From DASQJL01 sp035689165 (lineage in GTDB: Bacteria > Eisenbacteria > RBG-16-71-46 > SZUA-252), in the NCBI GenBank assembly GCA_035689165.1, contig DASSLZ010000324.1, positions 1 through 6,874 on the forward strand: a stretch of 6,874 nt of DNA, given 5' to 3'. The stretch's first letter is position 1, and every line of letters begins with the position of its first letter. Under the pieces are notes generated by a model. It was not told where the DNA came from, made no database searches, and saw nothing but the letters and a program-made list of their open reading frames with translations. Position numbers and translations under genes: made by a program. Positions 1 through 6,300 of the stretch are shown here, in pieces.

Positions 1-578
1 AGCCGGCGATGGGCGTCATTCCCAACAGCTCGGTCACGTACGCGCGCCAGGCCGCCGACTTCGACCTCTATCGCCTGCACGGCACCTGGTACCTGGTGGA
101 CGGCGGTGTTTGGTATCGCTCCACGTCGTGGCGCGGGCCGTTCCTCTCGATCCGGGCATCCGCCGTTCCGCGTGAGGTCCTCACCATTCCCTCGCGCTAT
201 CGCCGCGACTGGACCGTCTCCAGCGCCGACGACAACGATCGCGACCGCTACGGCTACCGCGACCGCGACGGCTACCGCGACAACGACCGCGACCGCGACA
301 GGGATCGCTATCAGACGATCCGCTACTGGAACTCGGGGCGGACCTTCACGGTCGAGCCGAGCGGGGACATGATCCCGGGCACCGACATCGACTACGTCCG
401 CGGCAACGCGAGCTACGACCTGTACCGCTACAACGACTCGTGGTATCTCGCCGATCAGACCGGCTGGTACCGCGCCGACACGTGGCGCGGGCCGTTCATC
501 TCGATCCAGCTGGGCAGCGTGCCTCGGGCCGTCATCTCGGTTCCGATGACGTATCGCCGCTACTGGAGCACCGACTAA
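1..578 (+). CDS. Two-domain Trp/Tyr-rich repeat protein of unknown function (5' partial)
   Basis: The frame is open from the window edge to a TAA stop. An ATG at 9 exists but is probably internal, because no signal peptide or ribosome binding site is visible and the first repeat begins right there. Counting from that Met, residues 3-68 and 121-186 are two copies of one domain. Each copy starts with an IPxxxxxYxR segment, continues through DLYRxxxxWYL and GxWYRxxxWRGPFxSI, and ends in VPRxVxxxPxxYRRxW. Between them, residues 73-100 are a hydrophilic linker made almost only of Asp, Arg, Tyr and Gly. The repeated aromatic and Gly-Pro pattern suggests a small beta-rich domain, possibly in the envelope; this is inference, since the N-terminus that would hold a sorting signal is outside the window. 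I do not recognise a named family or function. A strong hairpin follows the stop. Confidence 0.8.
   Translation, partial: PAMGVIPNSSVTYARQAADFDLYRLHGTWYLVDGGVWYRSTSWRGPFLSIRASAVPREVLTIPSRYRRDWTVSSADDNDRDRYGYRDRDGYRDNDRDRDRDRYQTIRYWNSGRTFTVEPSGDMIPGTDIDYVRGNASYDLYRYNDSWYLADQTGWYRADTWRGPFISIQLGSVPRAVISVPMTYRRYWSTD
243..278 (+). repeat. 18-bp in-frame tandem repeat coding the Arg/Asp linker
   Basis: Positions 243-260 and 261-278 are direct 18-bp repeats differing at one base (T at 249, G at 267). They are followed by further GACCGC-type hexamers up to about 300. The repeat unit is a multiple of three, so copy changes would lengthen or shorten the linker between the two protein domains without a frameshift. 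Confidence 0.75.
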
Positions 579-606
579 CGCTCCGATCGGATACGGGCGT
601 TTCGCG

Positions 607-638
607 GAAGTCCCGGGCGCCTCGGCGTCCGGGACTTC
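607..638 (+). terminator. Hairpin after the repeat-protein gene, probable terminator
   Basis: The arms 607-616 (gaagtcccgg) and 629-638 (ccgggacttc) are perfect inverted repeats. Pairing continues inwards through one G-U and further G-C pairs, giving about 14 pairs around a small loop. It starts 29 bases after the stop of the upstream gene. The bases that follow (tccgttctt) are only moderately T-rich, so it is an imperfect Rho-independent terminator. A second small inverted repeat, ctccg/cggag at 638-652, abuts it. Confidence 0.6.
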
Positions 639-723
639 TCCGTTCTTCGGAGCGCATGGGGCGGTGTGGGGTACCACTGCGAGGCACGTTCGGACGCAAT
701 ACCCCCTCCCCGGAGGCTGGTCC

Positions 724-1581
724 ATGTCCCGCTCGCCGGCTTCGCCTCTCGTCGTCCTGCCCTCCTGCCTCTTCCTCCTGTCTCTGGTATCGACCGCCGC
801 GTTGGCCGAGGAGTCGCCGCCATGGCTCTCCGATCGCGGACCGGGCATCGCGACGTCCCTCTTCGGCACGTACGTACAGAAAGGCGAGCTGCTCCTCTAT
901 CCCTTCTACGAGTACACATGGAATCGGGATCAGGAGTACAAGCCGGAGGAGCTGGGATACGCCGGCTCGCACGATCAGCGCGGCACGTTGATCGAGCACG
1001 AGGGGCTGATCTTCCTGGCGTACGGCGTCTCGCGCCGCGTGGCCCTCGAGCTCGAGTCGGCGCTGATCGCCGACGCCACGCTGCACAAGGACCCCTCCGA
1101 TCTCTCCGGCGTTCCGCGGCGCCTGCACGAGTCCGGCTTCGGCGATACGCAGGCCGAGATCCGGTGGCGCTGGGTGGAGGAGACGGCGTCCCGACCGGAG
1201 CTCTGGAGCTACTTCGAGGCGGTGTTTCCCTTTCAGAAGAACCGGAAGCTCATTGGCACGCAGGACTGGGAGCTGGTCCCGGGTGTCGGCGCCACGAAGG
1301 GGTTTGGATGGGGAACGGTCACCACCAGAATCTCAGGGACCTACGACGCCGAAGGAGGCGACTTCGTGTTCGGGGAATACGCTCTCGAATACCTGAAGCG
1401 CCTGACCCCGCGCTGGCGGCTGGTTCTGGCGCTCGAGGGGGAACAGGACGAGGCCGCCGTGATCGGGGAGCTCCAGTGGCGATTCGCGCCCCGGGCGCTC
1501 CTCAAGCTGAACAACGGCTTCGGCGTTACCAGCAAGGCTCCGGACATCGCGCCCGAAGTCGGAGTGGCGCTCTCGTTCTAG
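724..1581 (+). CDS. Exported outer-membrane beta-barrel-like protein
   Basis: This 285-residue protein is predicted to be exported and probably sits in the outer membrane. The ATG at 724 is preferred over a GTG at 664 because a GGAGG at 712-716 lies 7 bases upstream and the Met opens a typical signal peptide: an Arg-containing start, a hydrophobic core at about residues 9-24, and an AxA site with likely cleavage after Ala28. The mature part has alternating polar and aromatic stretches such as GELLLYPFYEYTW (54-66), GLIFLAYGVSRRVALELESAL (94-114) and FGEYALEYLKRLTPRWRLVL (216-235). It ends in ...VGVALSF, and a C-terminal Phe is the usual barrel-assembly signal. The segments FPFQKNRKLIGTQDWE (168-183) and LNNGFGVTSKA (262-272) look strongly conserved from my memory of similar uncharacterised proteins. 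Substrate or function is unknown. It converges on ccsBA with 37 bases between the stops and no clear terminator there. Confidence 0.8.
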   Translation: MSRSPASPLVVLPSCLFLLSLVSTAALAEESPPWLSDRGPGIATSLFGTYVQKGELLLYPFYEYTWNRDQEYKPEELGYAGSHDQRGTLIEHEGLIFLAYGVSRRVALELESALIADATLHKDPSDLSGVPRRLHESGFGDTQAEIRWRWVEETASRPELWSYFEAVFPFQKNRKLIGTQDWELVPGVGATKGFGWGTVTTRISGTYDAEGGDFVFGEYALEYLKRLTPRWRLVLALEGEQDEAAVIGELQWRFAPRALLKLNNGFGVTSKAPDIAPEVGVALSF

Positions 1582-1618
1582 GCGCAGGCGCTCGGTCGCA
1601 GGCCCGAAGACCGCCGGG

Positions 1619-3871
1619 TCATCCGCGACGCGATACGGCCGCTCCCAGGTTTCGATGCGCGCGCCACCCCGCGAAGAGGAACGCGACCTCGACGAGGGCG
1701 ATGACCACCATCGTCTGAACCAGTCCCGAGCTGCCGAACCCGTAGGAATGCAGTCCCGACGCCAGGACGAAGTTCACGCCGAGATAGGTCATGAGAATCG
1801 TCCAGAAGGCGCCGATCGACCAAGCCGCGACGCCGAAGGGTCCGAGCCGACCGTCGAAGCGCGCGTGCAGGATCGCCATGTAGGCCAGGAACGCGACGAG
1901 CGACCAGACCTCCTTGGGATCCCATCCCCAGTACCGTCCCCACGACGAGGCGGCCCAGATCGATCCGGTGAGGATTCCCGCGATCAGGAAGATCGAGCCT
2001 ACGACGAGGTACCAGTACAGCAGGTCGCTCCAGCGGTCGGCGAGGCCCCGCCGCCGCGGCGCGAAGATGGCGGCCCCCAGCACCAGGTGCGCGAGGAACG
2101 TGGCGATCGCGAAGACGGAGTAGCTCACCATGATGATCGGCACGTGGATCGCGAGCCACGGCGTCCCCGATAGCACCGGCGGGATCGGATGGATGAAGGG
2201 ATCGATCGGGAGCCGGTCCAGCAGCAGCATCACCAGCGCCGCCATGGCCGCGGCGTTGTAGATCAGCATGCGGTTCCGCGCCAGCACCGACACGACGCCG
2301 AACAGGCCGACGCCCCATCCCAGGAAGAGCATCGACTCGTACATGTTCGAAGCGGGGATGTGGCCCGCGATCTGCCAGCGCGTCGCGATGCCCCAGGTCA
2401 TGACGGCGAACCCCAGCACGACCAGGAGTCCCGTGGTCCAACGGAGCCGCCACCGATTCTTCTCCAGCGTGAGACCCGCGCCGATCGCCGCGGGGAGGAG
2501 AAGGATCCAGGCCACGCGGACCGGATGAACGGCGTTGTAGCGGATCTCCCGCTCGATCGCCGGAGGCGTGGGGTAGTGGGAGGGAGCCGTGGGGCGCACC
2601 TGCGCCTCCAGACCGGCCCAGGCCTCCAGGGTCTTCAGGCCGCTCGGGGGAGTCCAGGCGGCCACCGGATCCGCGGCCGGAATCGCGCGGATCGCCTGCC
2701 CGGTCAGGTAGCCGTGGAGCGTTTCGAGACGCTCGCTCACGCGGAGCAGGTGCTTGTCGGCCTTGGAGGGCTTGCCGCCCCCTTCCTGACGCGCCATGGC
2801 GGCCTGCACCGCCTGGTGGAGCGGCTCGCTCGAGACCAGGCTGTGATAGCTCGCGTACCGATTCGCCGAGGCACGGCCGATCCGGGCCGCGACGTCGCCG
2901 TCCAGGAGCACGACCGGCTCGTCCGACCACCGCTCCGGGTCCATGGTCCATCCGAGGACCACGGCGACCGGGTCCTGCCCCTTCCATCCACCGCGTCCCG
3001 TGACGGTTCGCACGTCGTCGCGAGCCTGGGTGTCCAGCGGCATCACCCGTCCGTCGCTCTGCACCGGCAGCCGATGGATCCTGTCGAGCAGGTCCTGCGA
3101 AGGCGCGCCGGCGGCTTGAGAGGTGCCGGCGCATGCGGCGAGGCCCGCGAGGACGGCGACCCCCATCATGCCGCTCCGCCGCTGGGCGATCCGCGTCGAC
3201 AGCACGACGAGCATGCCCAGGACGAGGAGGCCGTAGCCCCAGAAGACGATCGGCTGTCCAGGGTCCTTGGACACCGAGAGGATCGACATTTCGCGCCCGC
3301 CCTGGATCTGATAGCTCGACTGGAAGAAGCGGTAGCCGCCGTGGCTGAGCGGGCGGTTCATCTGGATCACCGCAGGAGTCTCCGCGCCGGAAGGATCGCG
3401 CACCGTGACGCGGCTCCGGAACATGGCCGGTCGCTGCGTGCCGGGGTAGACGTCGATCTGGAAGTCGTCGAGCCGGACCGCGAAGGGGAGGTTCCGGTGC
3501 ACGTCGGCCTGGCCGGGAGCCTCGGAGAAGAAGTGGCTGGCGCTCTCGCCCTCCCAGAGAGGAAGGCGTCCTTCCTGGACCGCCACGGCCGTCACCAGCG
3601 AGCCGACCAGGATGAGGAGGAGGGAGGCGTGGGTGACCAGAAAGCCGATCCGCCAGCGGTTTCGCGGCCAGCGTTCCCAGAGCGCCGCCCCGACGTTCAG
3701 GGCGAAGAGGCCCAGGAGCAGCCGGAACCAGAAGGCGTGGTAGACGAAGCGCGCCGCCTCGGCGCCCTGGAGGGACTCGATGATGGTTCCGAACGACATC
3801 ACGACGGCGATGGAGACGAGAAGGATGATCGACAGCTCGAGCGAGGCCAGCGTGCGCAGGGTCGCGTTCAC
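1619..3871 (-). CDS. ccsBA: Fused ResB-CcsA cytochrome c biogenesis protein (System II)
   Basis: System II (Ccs) proteins carry haem across the inner membrane and attach it to CXXCH motifs of apocytochromes c in the periplasm. The 750 residues form an N-terminal ResB/CcsB part (about 1-230: membrane spans near 12-33, 44-64, 75-98 and 207-226 with a periplasmic loop between the last two), a large periplasmic segment (about 255-450, including LPVQSDGRVMPLDTQAR), and a C-terminal CcsA part of about nine spans. The CcsA WWD signature is WGRYWGWDPKEVW at 644-656. His81 (ResB), His576, His669 and His708 fit the two transmembrane and two periplasmic haem-ligand histidines of characterised CcsBA. The start is a GTG at 3869-3871 with no clear Shine-Dalgarno, but the first span begins properly from it. 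The ResB part is compact. A signal-like stretch at 235-255 marks the fusion junction. The gene is downstream of the dinB-like gene across a structured 111-base gap. Confidence 0.93.
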   Translation of the reverse strand: MNATLRTLASLELSIILLVSIAVVMSFGTIIESLQGAEAARFVYHAFWFRLLLGLFALNVGAALWERWPRNRWRIGFLVTHASLLLILVGSLVTAVAVQEGRLPLWEGESASHFFSEAPGQADVHRNLPFAVRLDDFQIDVYPGTQRPAMFRSRVTVRDPSGAETPAVIQMNRPLSHGGYRFFQSSYQIQGGREMSILSVSKDPGQPIVFWGYGLLVLGMLVVLSTRIAQRRSGMMGVAVLAGLAACAGTSQAAGAPSQDLLDRIHRLPVQSDGRVMPLDTQARDDVRTVTGRGGWKGQDPVAVVLGWTMDPERWSDEPVVLLDGDVAARIGRASANRYASYHSLVSSEPLHQAVQAAMARQEGGGKPSKADKHLLRVSERLETLHGYLTGQAIRAIPAADPVAAWTPPSGLKTLEAWAGLEAQVRPTAPSHYPTPPAIEREIRYNAVHPVRVAWILLLPAAIGAGLTLEKNRWRLRWTTGLLVVLGFAVMTWGIATRWQIAGHIPASNMYESMLFLGWGVGLFGVVSVLARNRMLIYNAAAMAALVMLLLDRLPIDPFIHPIPPVLSGTPWLAIHVPIIMVSYSVFAIATFLAHLVLGAAIFAPRRRGLADRWSDLLYWYLVVGSIFLIAGILTGSIWAASSWGRYWGWDPKEVWSLVAFLAYMAILHARFDGRLGPFGVAAWSIGAFWTILMTYLGVNFVLASGLHSYGFGSSGLVQTMVVIALVEVAFLFAGWRAHRNLGAAVSRRG

Positions 3872-3879
3872 GGTTTGGG

Positions 3880-3976
3880 GTCCCGGGTGGATGGGGGAGA
3901 AGCTCGAAGACGTGCGGTAGCGTACCGGTTTCCGGAAGCTTGGAAAACGGTTCCGAGGTACCCCTCCACCCGGGAC
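3880..3976 (-). promoter_or_regulatory. Nested inverted repeats in the leader of ccsBA
   Basis: Perfect 12-base arms lie at 3880-3891 (gtcccgggtgga) and 3965-3976 (tccacccgggac). They extend by four G-C pairs (3893-3896 with 3961-3964) past one bulged base. Inside, 3924-3933 and 3942-3951 pair at 9 of 10 positions around an 8-base loop, and cggta/taccg at 3915-3927 gives a small alternative hairpin. The structure fills nearly the whole gap between the DinB stop and the ccsBA GTG. Its ccsBA-proximal arm lies 8 bases before the start codon, where a Shine-Dalgarno would be, and none is seen. It could be a leader structure, a terminator of the dinB transcript without a T-run, or a small REP-like or MITE-like element. 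No target-site duplication is evident. Confidence 0.5.
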
Positions 3977-3982
3977 GCTGGG

Positions 3983-4489
3983 CTACGCGAACTGCTTGTC
4001 GTCGGCCGTGGGGCCGTAGATCGAGGGCACGAGCGCGTCGTTCAGGCGCAGGTAGACCGTGAGCTGCCCGCGGTGATGCGCCATGTGCATCATCGTATCC
4101 CGGAGAACGACCTCGCGCGGCTCCTCGCTCTTCACCTCGCCGCCCGCGAGCAGGCGCCAGGGCGTCTTCAAGTGCTCATCGCTCGCGGCGCGCAGCGTCC
4201 GGCGCGCCTCCTCCACCGCCTTATCGTGCGCCTCGATCAGCTCCCGGCGGGTGCGAAGGGGCTTTCGATCCGGATGGCCCGCTTTCGGCGCCACGTCCAG
4301 CTCGTCCTGATTCACGATCAGGTTGACCCAGGTCGGTATGGTTGCCACCAGCATGGCCAGACGGCCCAGGGGCATCGATTTGTCGTGCGGCTTCCAGTCG
4401 TCGCGACCTTCGGGGACATGTTCCAGGGCACGCCGGGTGCGGGGTGCCTCGCTCTCCAGCTGGGCCAGAAGCCATTCGGTCGTTTTCAT
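3983..4489 (-). CDS. DinB-fold family protein
   Basis: The 168-residue protein has the size and landmarks of DinB-like four-helix-bundle proteins, many of which bind a metal through three histidines; some relatives are thiol transferases, but most have no known substrate. Visible landmarks are DWKPHDKSMPLGRLA (31-45), IPTWVNL (51-57) and the C-terminal MHMAHHRGQLTVYLR (134-148). Thus His135 and His139 are present. The position in helix 2 where many relatives have the first metal ligand (LAxHVAxIPxW) is Leu47 here, so the metal site may be incomplete. The ATG start is secure: AGGAG at 4497-4501 lies 7 bases upstream. The protein appears cytosolic, with no signal peptide. The gene is divergent from the coiled-coil gene and co-directional with ccsBA, but nothing links it functionally to cytochrome maturation. 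The specific reaction is unknown. Confidence 0.85.
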   Translation of the reverse strand: MKTTEWLLAQLESEAPRTRRALEHVPEGRDDWKPHDKSMPLGRLAMLVATIPTWVNLIVNQDELDVAPKAGHPDRKPLRTRRELIEAHDKAVEEARRTLRAASDEHLKTPWRLLAGGEVKSEEPREVVLRDTMMHMAHHRGQLTVYLRLNDALVPSIYGPTADDKQFA

Positions 4490-4634
4490 AGAATCTCTCC
4501 TTTCGGATCGGTGGGGTCACTCACCGTCCCGGTCCGTACAGGGCCGGAGGAAACCGCGGGTGCGCGGGGGCTCCGGGCGGGTCCGGGTCCGTGGTGGTAA
4601 CCGACGTATTGAGAGAGTGTTCGGAACCGTCCGA

Positions 4635-4659
4635 CGTCCTGGGTGCTAGCGCCCAGACG
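4635..4659 (+). promoter_or_regulatory. Hairpin and T-run in the divergent intergenic region
   Basis: The 286 bases between the dinB-like gene and the coiled-coil gene (4490-4775) must hold both promoters, but I cannot pick a convincing -35/-10 pair on either strand. The clearest structure is a hairpin of about 11 pairs with one bulged C (cgtc and tgggtgc against gcgccca and gacg, loop ctag). Eleven bases downstream is a T-rich run, atttttctt, at 4669-4677. The T-run is too far from the stem for a canonical terminator. A short stem, gccc (4651-4654) with gggc (4665-4668), would sit directly before it and exclude the larger hairpin, as in an attenuator. This is a weak structural guess. Confidence 0.3.
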
Positions 4660-4775
4660 CTCCCGGGCATTTTTCTTGCCGCATTCGTGCTCGTCCCAGT
4701 GCCCAGCTATCGATCCTACCGGAATAGCTCACGGGCAACGCGGCTCGAAGACCCATTGTGGAGGAGGAGATTTCC

Positions 4776-5642
4776 ATGATCCGCAAGAGTGTGGCCATCG
4801 TCCTGGCGGTCGTCTGCCTGGCACTACTGGGCGCCGCCGGGGTGACCTACTCCAAGTACAAGAAGTCTCAGGCCGGCCTCGCCCAGGCGAGTGCCGATCA
4901 GGAAGCCATGCGGCAGCGGTACGATCAGGCCGTCAACGAGATCGTCTCGATCCAGGACAGCCTGAACGCCATCGCCATCGGCGAGAACCATGCGCAGGGC
5001 GACATCGAGCTCCACGGCCAGACCATTCACGAGAAGGTGCTCGATCGGATCACGACCATCAAGGCGTCGATCGCGCGAACCAAGGCGCGCATCGACGAGC
5101 TGGACGCGAGGCTGAAGCACAACGGCATCCGCATGGCGAGCATGAAGCGGATGATCGAAGGGCTCAAGGAATCGGTCCAGTATCGTGAGGACAAGATCGC
5201 CATGCTGTCGACGCAGGTGGACACGCTTCGGACCCGCGTGACCGGGCTCAAGTTCGAGATCCAGGGACAGCAGGAAGCCCTGCAGCGGAACCAGGACGAG
5301 CTCCTGGCCCGGCAGAAGGAACTGGCGACCATCTACTACACCATGGGGACCAAGGACGAGCTGAAGAATGCCGGCGTGGTGCAGCCCAACGGCGGCGTGC
5401 TCGGCGTGGGCAAGACCCTCAAGGTGTCCGGACGGTTCGAGGAGGCCGCCTTCTCCCCGCTCAACACGGACGAGCAGAACGTGATCCAGATCCCCGCGAA
5501 GAAGGGGAAGGTCCAGATCCTGAGCGCGCAGCCGCCGGGCAGCTACTCGCTGACCAAGGTGGGGAAGGATATGGTCGAGCTGCACATCCTCGACCGGACC
5601 GAGTTCCGGAAGATCAAGCACCTGGTCATTCTCAAGGCATAG
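4776..5642 (+). CDS. Membrane-anchored periplasmic coiled-coil protein, uncharacterised family
   Basis: This 288-residue protein has a short basic start (MIRK), one hydrophobic span at about residues 5-24, a long helical region at about 27-185 rich in Lys, Glu, Gln and Arg with heptad-like spacing, and a compact C-terminal part (about 186-288) with Gly/Pro turns and beta-like segments. The helical part resembles a coiled-coil stalk. The junction reads ELATIYYTMGTKDEL (182-196), followed by GGVLGVGKTLKVSGRF (206-221). I recall this motif pair from uncharacterised Bacteroidota and related proteins, but I could not search. It is probably anchored in the inner membrane and faces the periplasm; Cys14 does not sit in a lipobox. 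The ATG at 4776 is chosen because AGGAGG at 4762-4767 lies 8 bases upstream. A GTG at 4758 in the same frame overlaps that ribosome binding site and is unlikely. The function is unknown. Confidence 0.85.
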   Translation: MIRKSVAIVLAVVCLALLGAAGVTYSKYKKSQAGLAQASADQEAMRQRYDQAVNEIVSIQDSLNAIAIGENHAQGDIELHGQTIHEKVLDRITTIKASIARTKARIDELDARLKHNGIRMASMKRMIEGLKESVQYREDKIAMLSTQVDTLRTRVTGLKFEIQGQQEALQRNQDELLARQKELATIYYTMGTKDELKNAGVVQPNGGVLGVGKTLKVSGRFEEAAFSPLNTDEQNVIQIPAKKGKVQILSAQPPGSYSLTKVGKDMVELHILDRTEFRKIKHLVILKA

Positions 5643-5691
5643 CCGCAGGCAGAGCGACGTCGCCGCGCCGGCTTCGTCCGACGCGGCAGAG

Positions 5692-5722
5692 CGGGCGGGT
5701 GTCCCTCACGGGCGCCCGCCCG
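5692..5722 (+). terminator. Intrinsic terminator of the coiled-coil gene
   Basis: Positions 5692-5704 pair with 5710-5722 over 13 pairs, mostly G-C with two G-U, around the loop ctcac. TTT at 5723-5725 follows. It starts 49 bases after the stop. An additional hairpin at 5662-5687 (gccgcg/cgcggc, nine pairs with one mismatch) precedes it. The T-run is short, as is common in high-GC genomes. No T-run is seen on the other strand, so it probably serves only the plus-strand gene. Confidence 0.7.
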
Positions 5723-5749
5723 TTTCGCGTCCCGGCGTACCGGTTCCCG

Positions 5750-6223
5750 TCAGGCCTCGGAGCTGTTCTCGCGGATCGCCGTGATCACGGCGTGCCCCGC
5801 GTGGAAGACGGCCGACAGCGGGTGCCGGTTCTGGCTCAGCTCCTCGTCGGTCGCCTCGATGCCGAGGGTTCCCTCGAAGGTCCTCACGTAGAGCCGCACG
5901 CGCCCGATGCGCGGCGTGGGCGTGTCCTCCACGGAAGGGAGGGCCGGGGCATGCGTCTCGGCCGCGTCCAGGAACGCCTCCGCCGCCTCGCGCACGGCCG
6001 CGTTCTCCCCGGCCCCGATCACCCCGCCGCCGTTGCTGAAGTAGAGGCTCGTCGTGCCGTCGGCCAGTGAAAGCAGGGTGGCGATGCCGGTGGCATAGCC
6101 CAGCTCCATGATCGCACCCCAGACGCGGGGTCGCGCTTCGGTCGGCTCGAGGTCCAGATCTTCGGCCGTGGCGCTCAGGGCATAGGCGCGCAGCTGGCGC
6201 ATCGTTACGGCGGGGTCGGTCAT
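5750..6223 (-). CDS. Conserved-looking protein of unknown function
   Basis: The protein has 157 residues from the ATG at 6223; an ATG at 6202 (Met8) is an alternative, and neither has a clear Shine-Dalgarno. The frame stays open upstream to 6340, but that part is Arg-rich low complexity and would overlap the kinase start, so I left it out. Well-ordered segments are RPRVWGAIMELGYATGIATLLSLADG (starting at residue 31), TTSLYFSNGGGVIGAGE (57-73), GRVRLYVRTFEGTLGIEATDEEL (starting at 107) and HPLSAVFHAGHAVITAIR (134-151). The pattern suggests a soluble alpha/beta domain with a Gly-rich loop. There is no signal peptide, membrane span or cysteine. I recall similar short uncharacterised proteins from high-GC environmental bacteria but know no function. 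It is divergent from the kinase (77-base gap) and convergent with the coiled-coil gene. Confidence 0.75.
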   Translation of the reverse strand: MTDPAVTMRQLRAYALSATAEDLDLEPTEARPRVWGAIMELGYATGIATLLSLADGTTSLYFSNGGGVIGAGENAAVREAAEAFLDAAETHAPALPSVEDTPTPRIGRVRLYVRTFEGTLGIEATDEELSQNRHPLSAVFHAGHAVITAIRENSSEA

Positions 6224-6238
6224 GCGCGGATCATAGCA

Positions 6239-6250
6239 GCGGGATCCCGC
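6239..6250. promoter_or_regulatory. 12-bp perfect palindrome between divergent genes
   Basis: The sequence gcgggatcccgc is a perfect palindrome. It lies 15 bases upstream of the ATG at 6223 and 50 bases upstream of the kinase ATG at 6301, so it could be an operator acting on either gene. A 12-bp palindrome can arise by chance in GC-rich DNA, and no second copy is seen in the gap. Promoter elements are not recognisable here. Confidence 0.3.
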
Positions 6251-6300
6251 GGCAAATCGCGCTTCCTCGCGGGGCGCCCTCCGGGTAGCCTCGACCCCCG

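Noticed and set aside
668..705. An inverted repeat ggggta (668-673) and tacccc (700-705) upstream of the barrel gene.
   Set aside because: Six bases with a 26-base spacer is within chance for this base composition, and no promoter motif accompanies it.
724..800. A possible lipoprotein signal at Cys15 in the barrel protein.
   Set aside because: The preceding residues are LPS, the hydrophobic core continues after the Cys, and a good AxA cleavage site follows at residues 26-28.
1582..1618. A terminator between the convergent barrel and ccsBA genes (cggtc at 1593-1597 with gaccg at 1609-1613).
   Set aside because: Only five base pairs with an 11-base loop and no T-run on either strand, so it is not supportable as a terminator.
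666..1718. A 350-codon plus-strand frame over the barrel gene.
   Set aside because: It is Arg-rich with no domain, while the overlapping frame has a ribosome binding site, a signal peptide and a barrel-like C-terminus.
1578..3134. A 518-codon minus-strand frame overlapping the 3' half of ccsBA.
   Set aside because: The product is Arg/Gly/Pro-rich low complexity in a different frame from the clear CcsA domain with its WWD motif, so it is a shadow of ccsBA.
3880..3976. The inverted repeat as an insertion sequence or transposon end.
   Set aside because: There is no transposase frame within it and no target-site duplication at its edges; only a non-autonomous element remains possible.
2189..4600. 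An uninterrupted 803-codon plus-strand reading frame antisense to ccsBA and the dinB-like gene.
   Set aside because: It covers two recognisable minus-strand genes, its product is Arg/His/Asp-rich without domains, and long antisense frames are expected in DNA this rich in GC.
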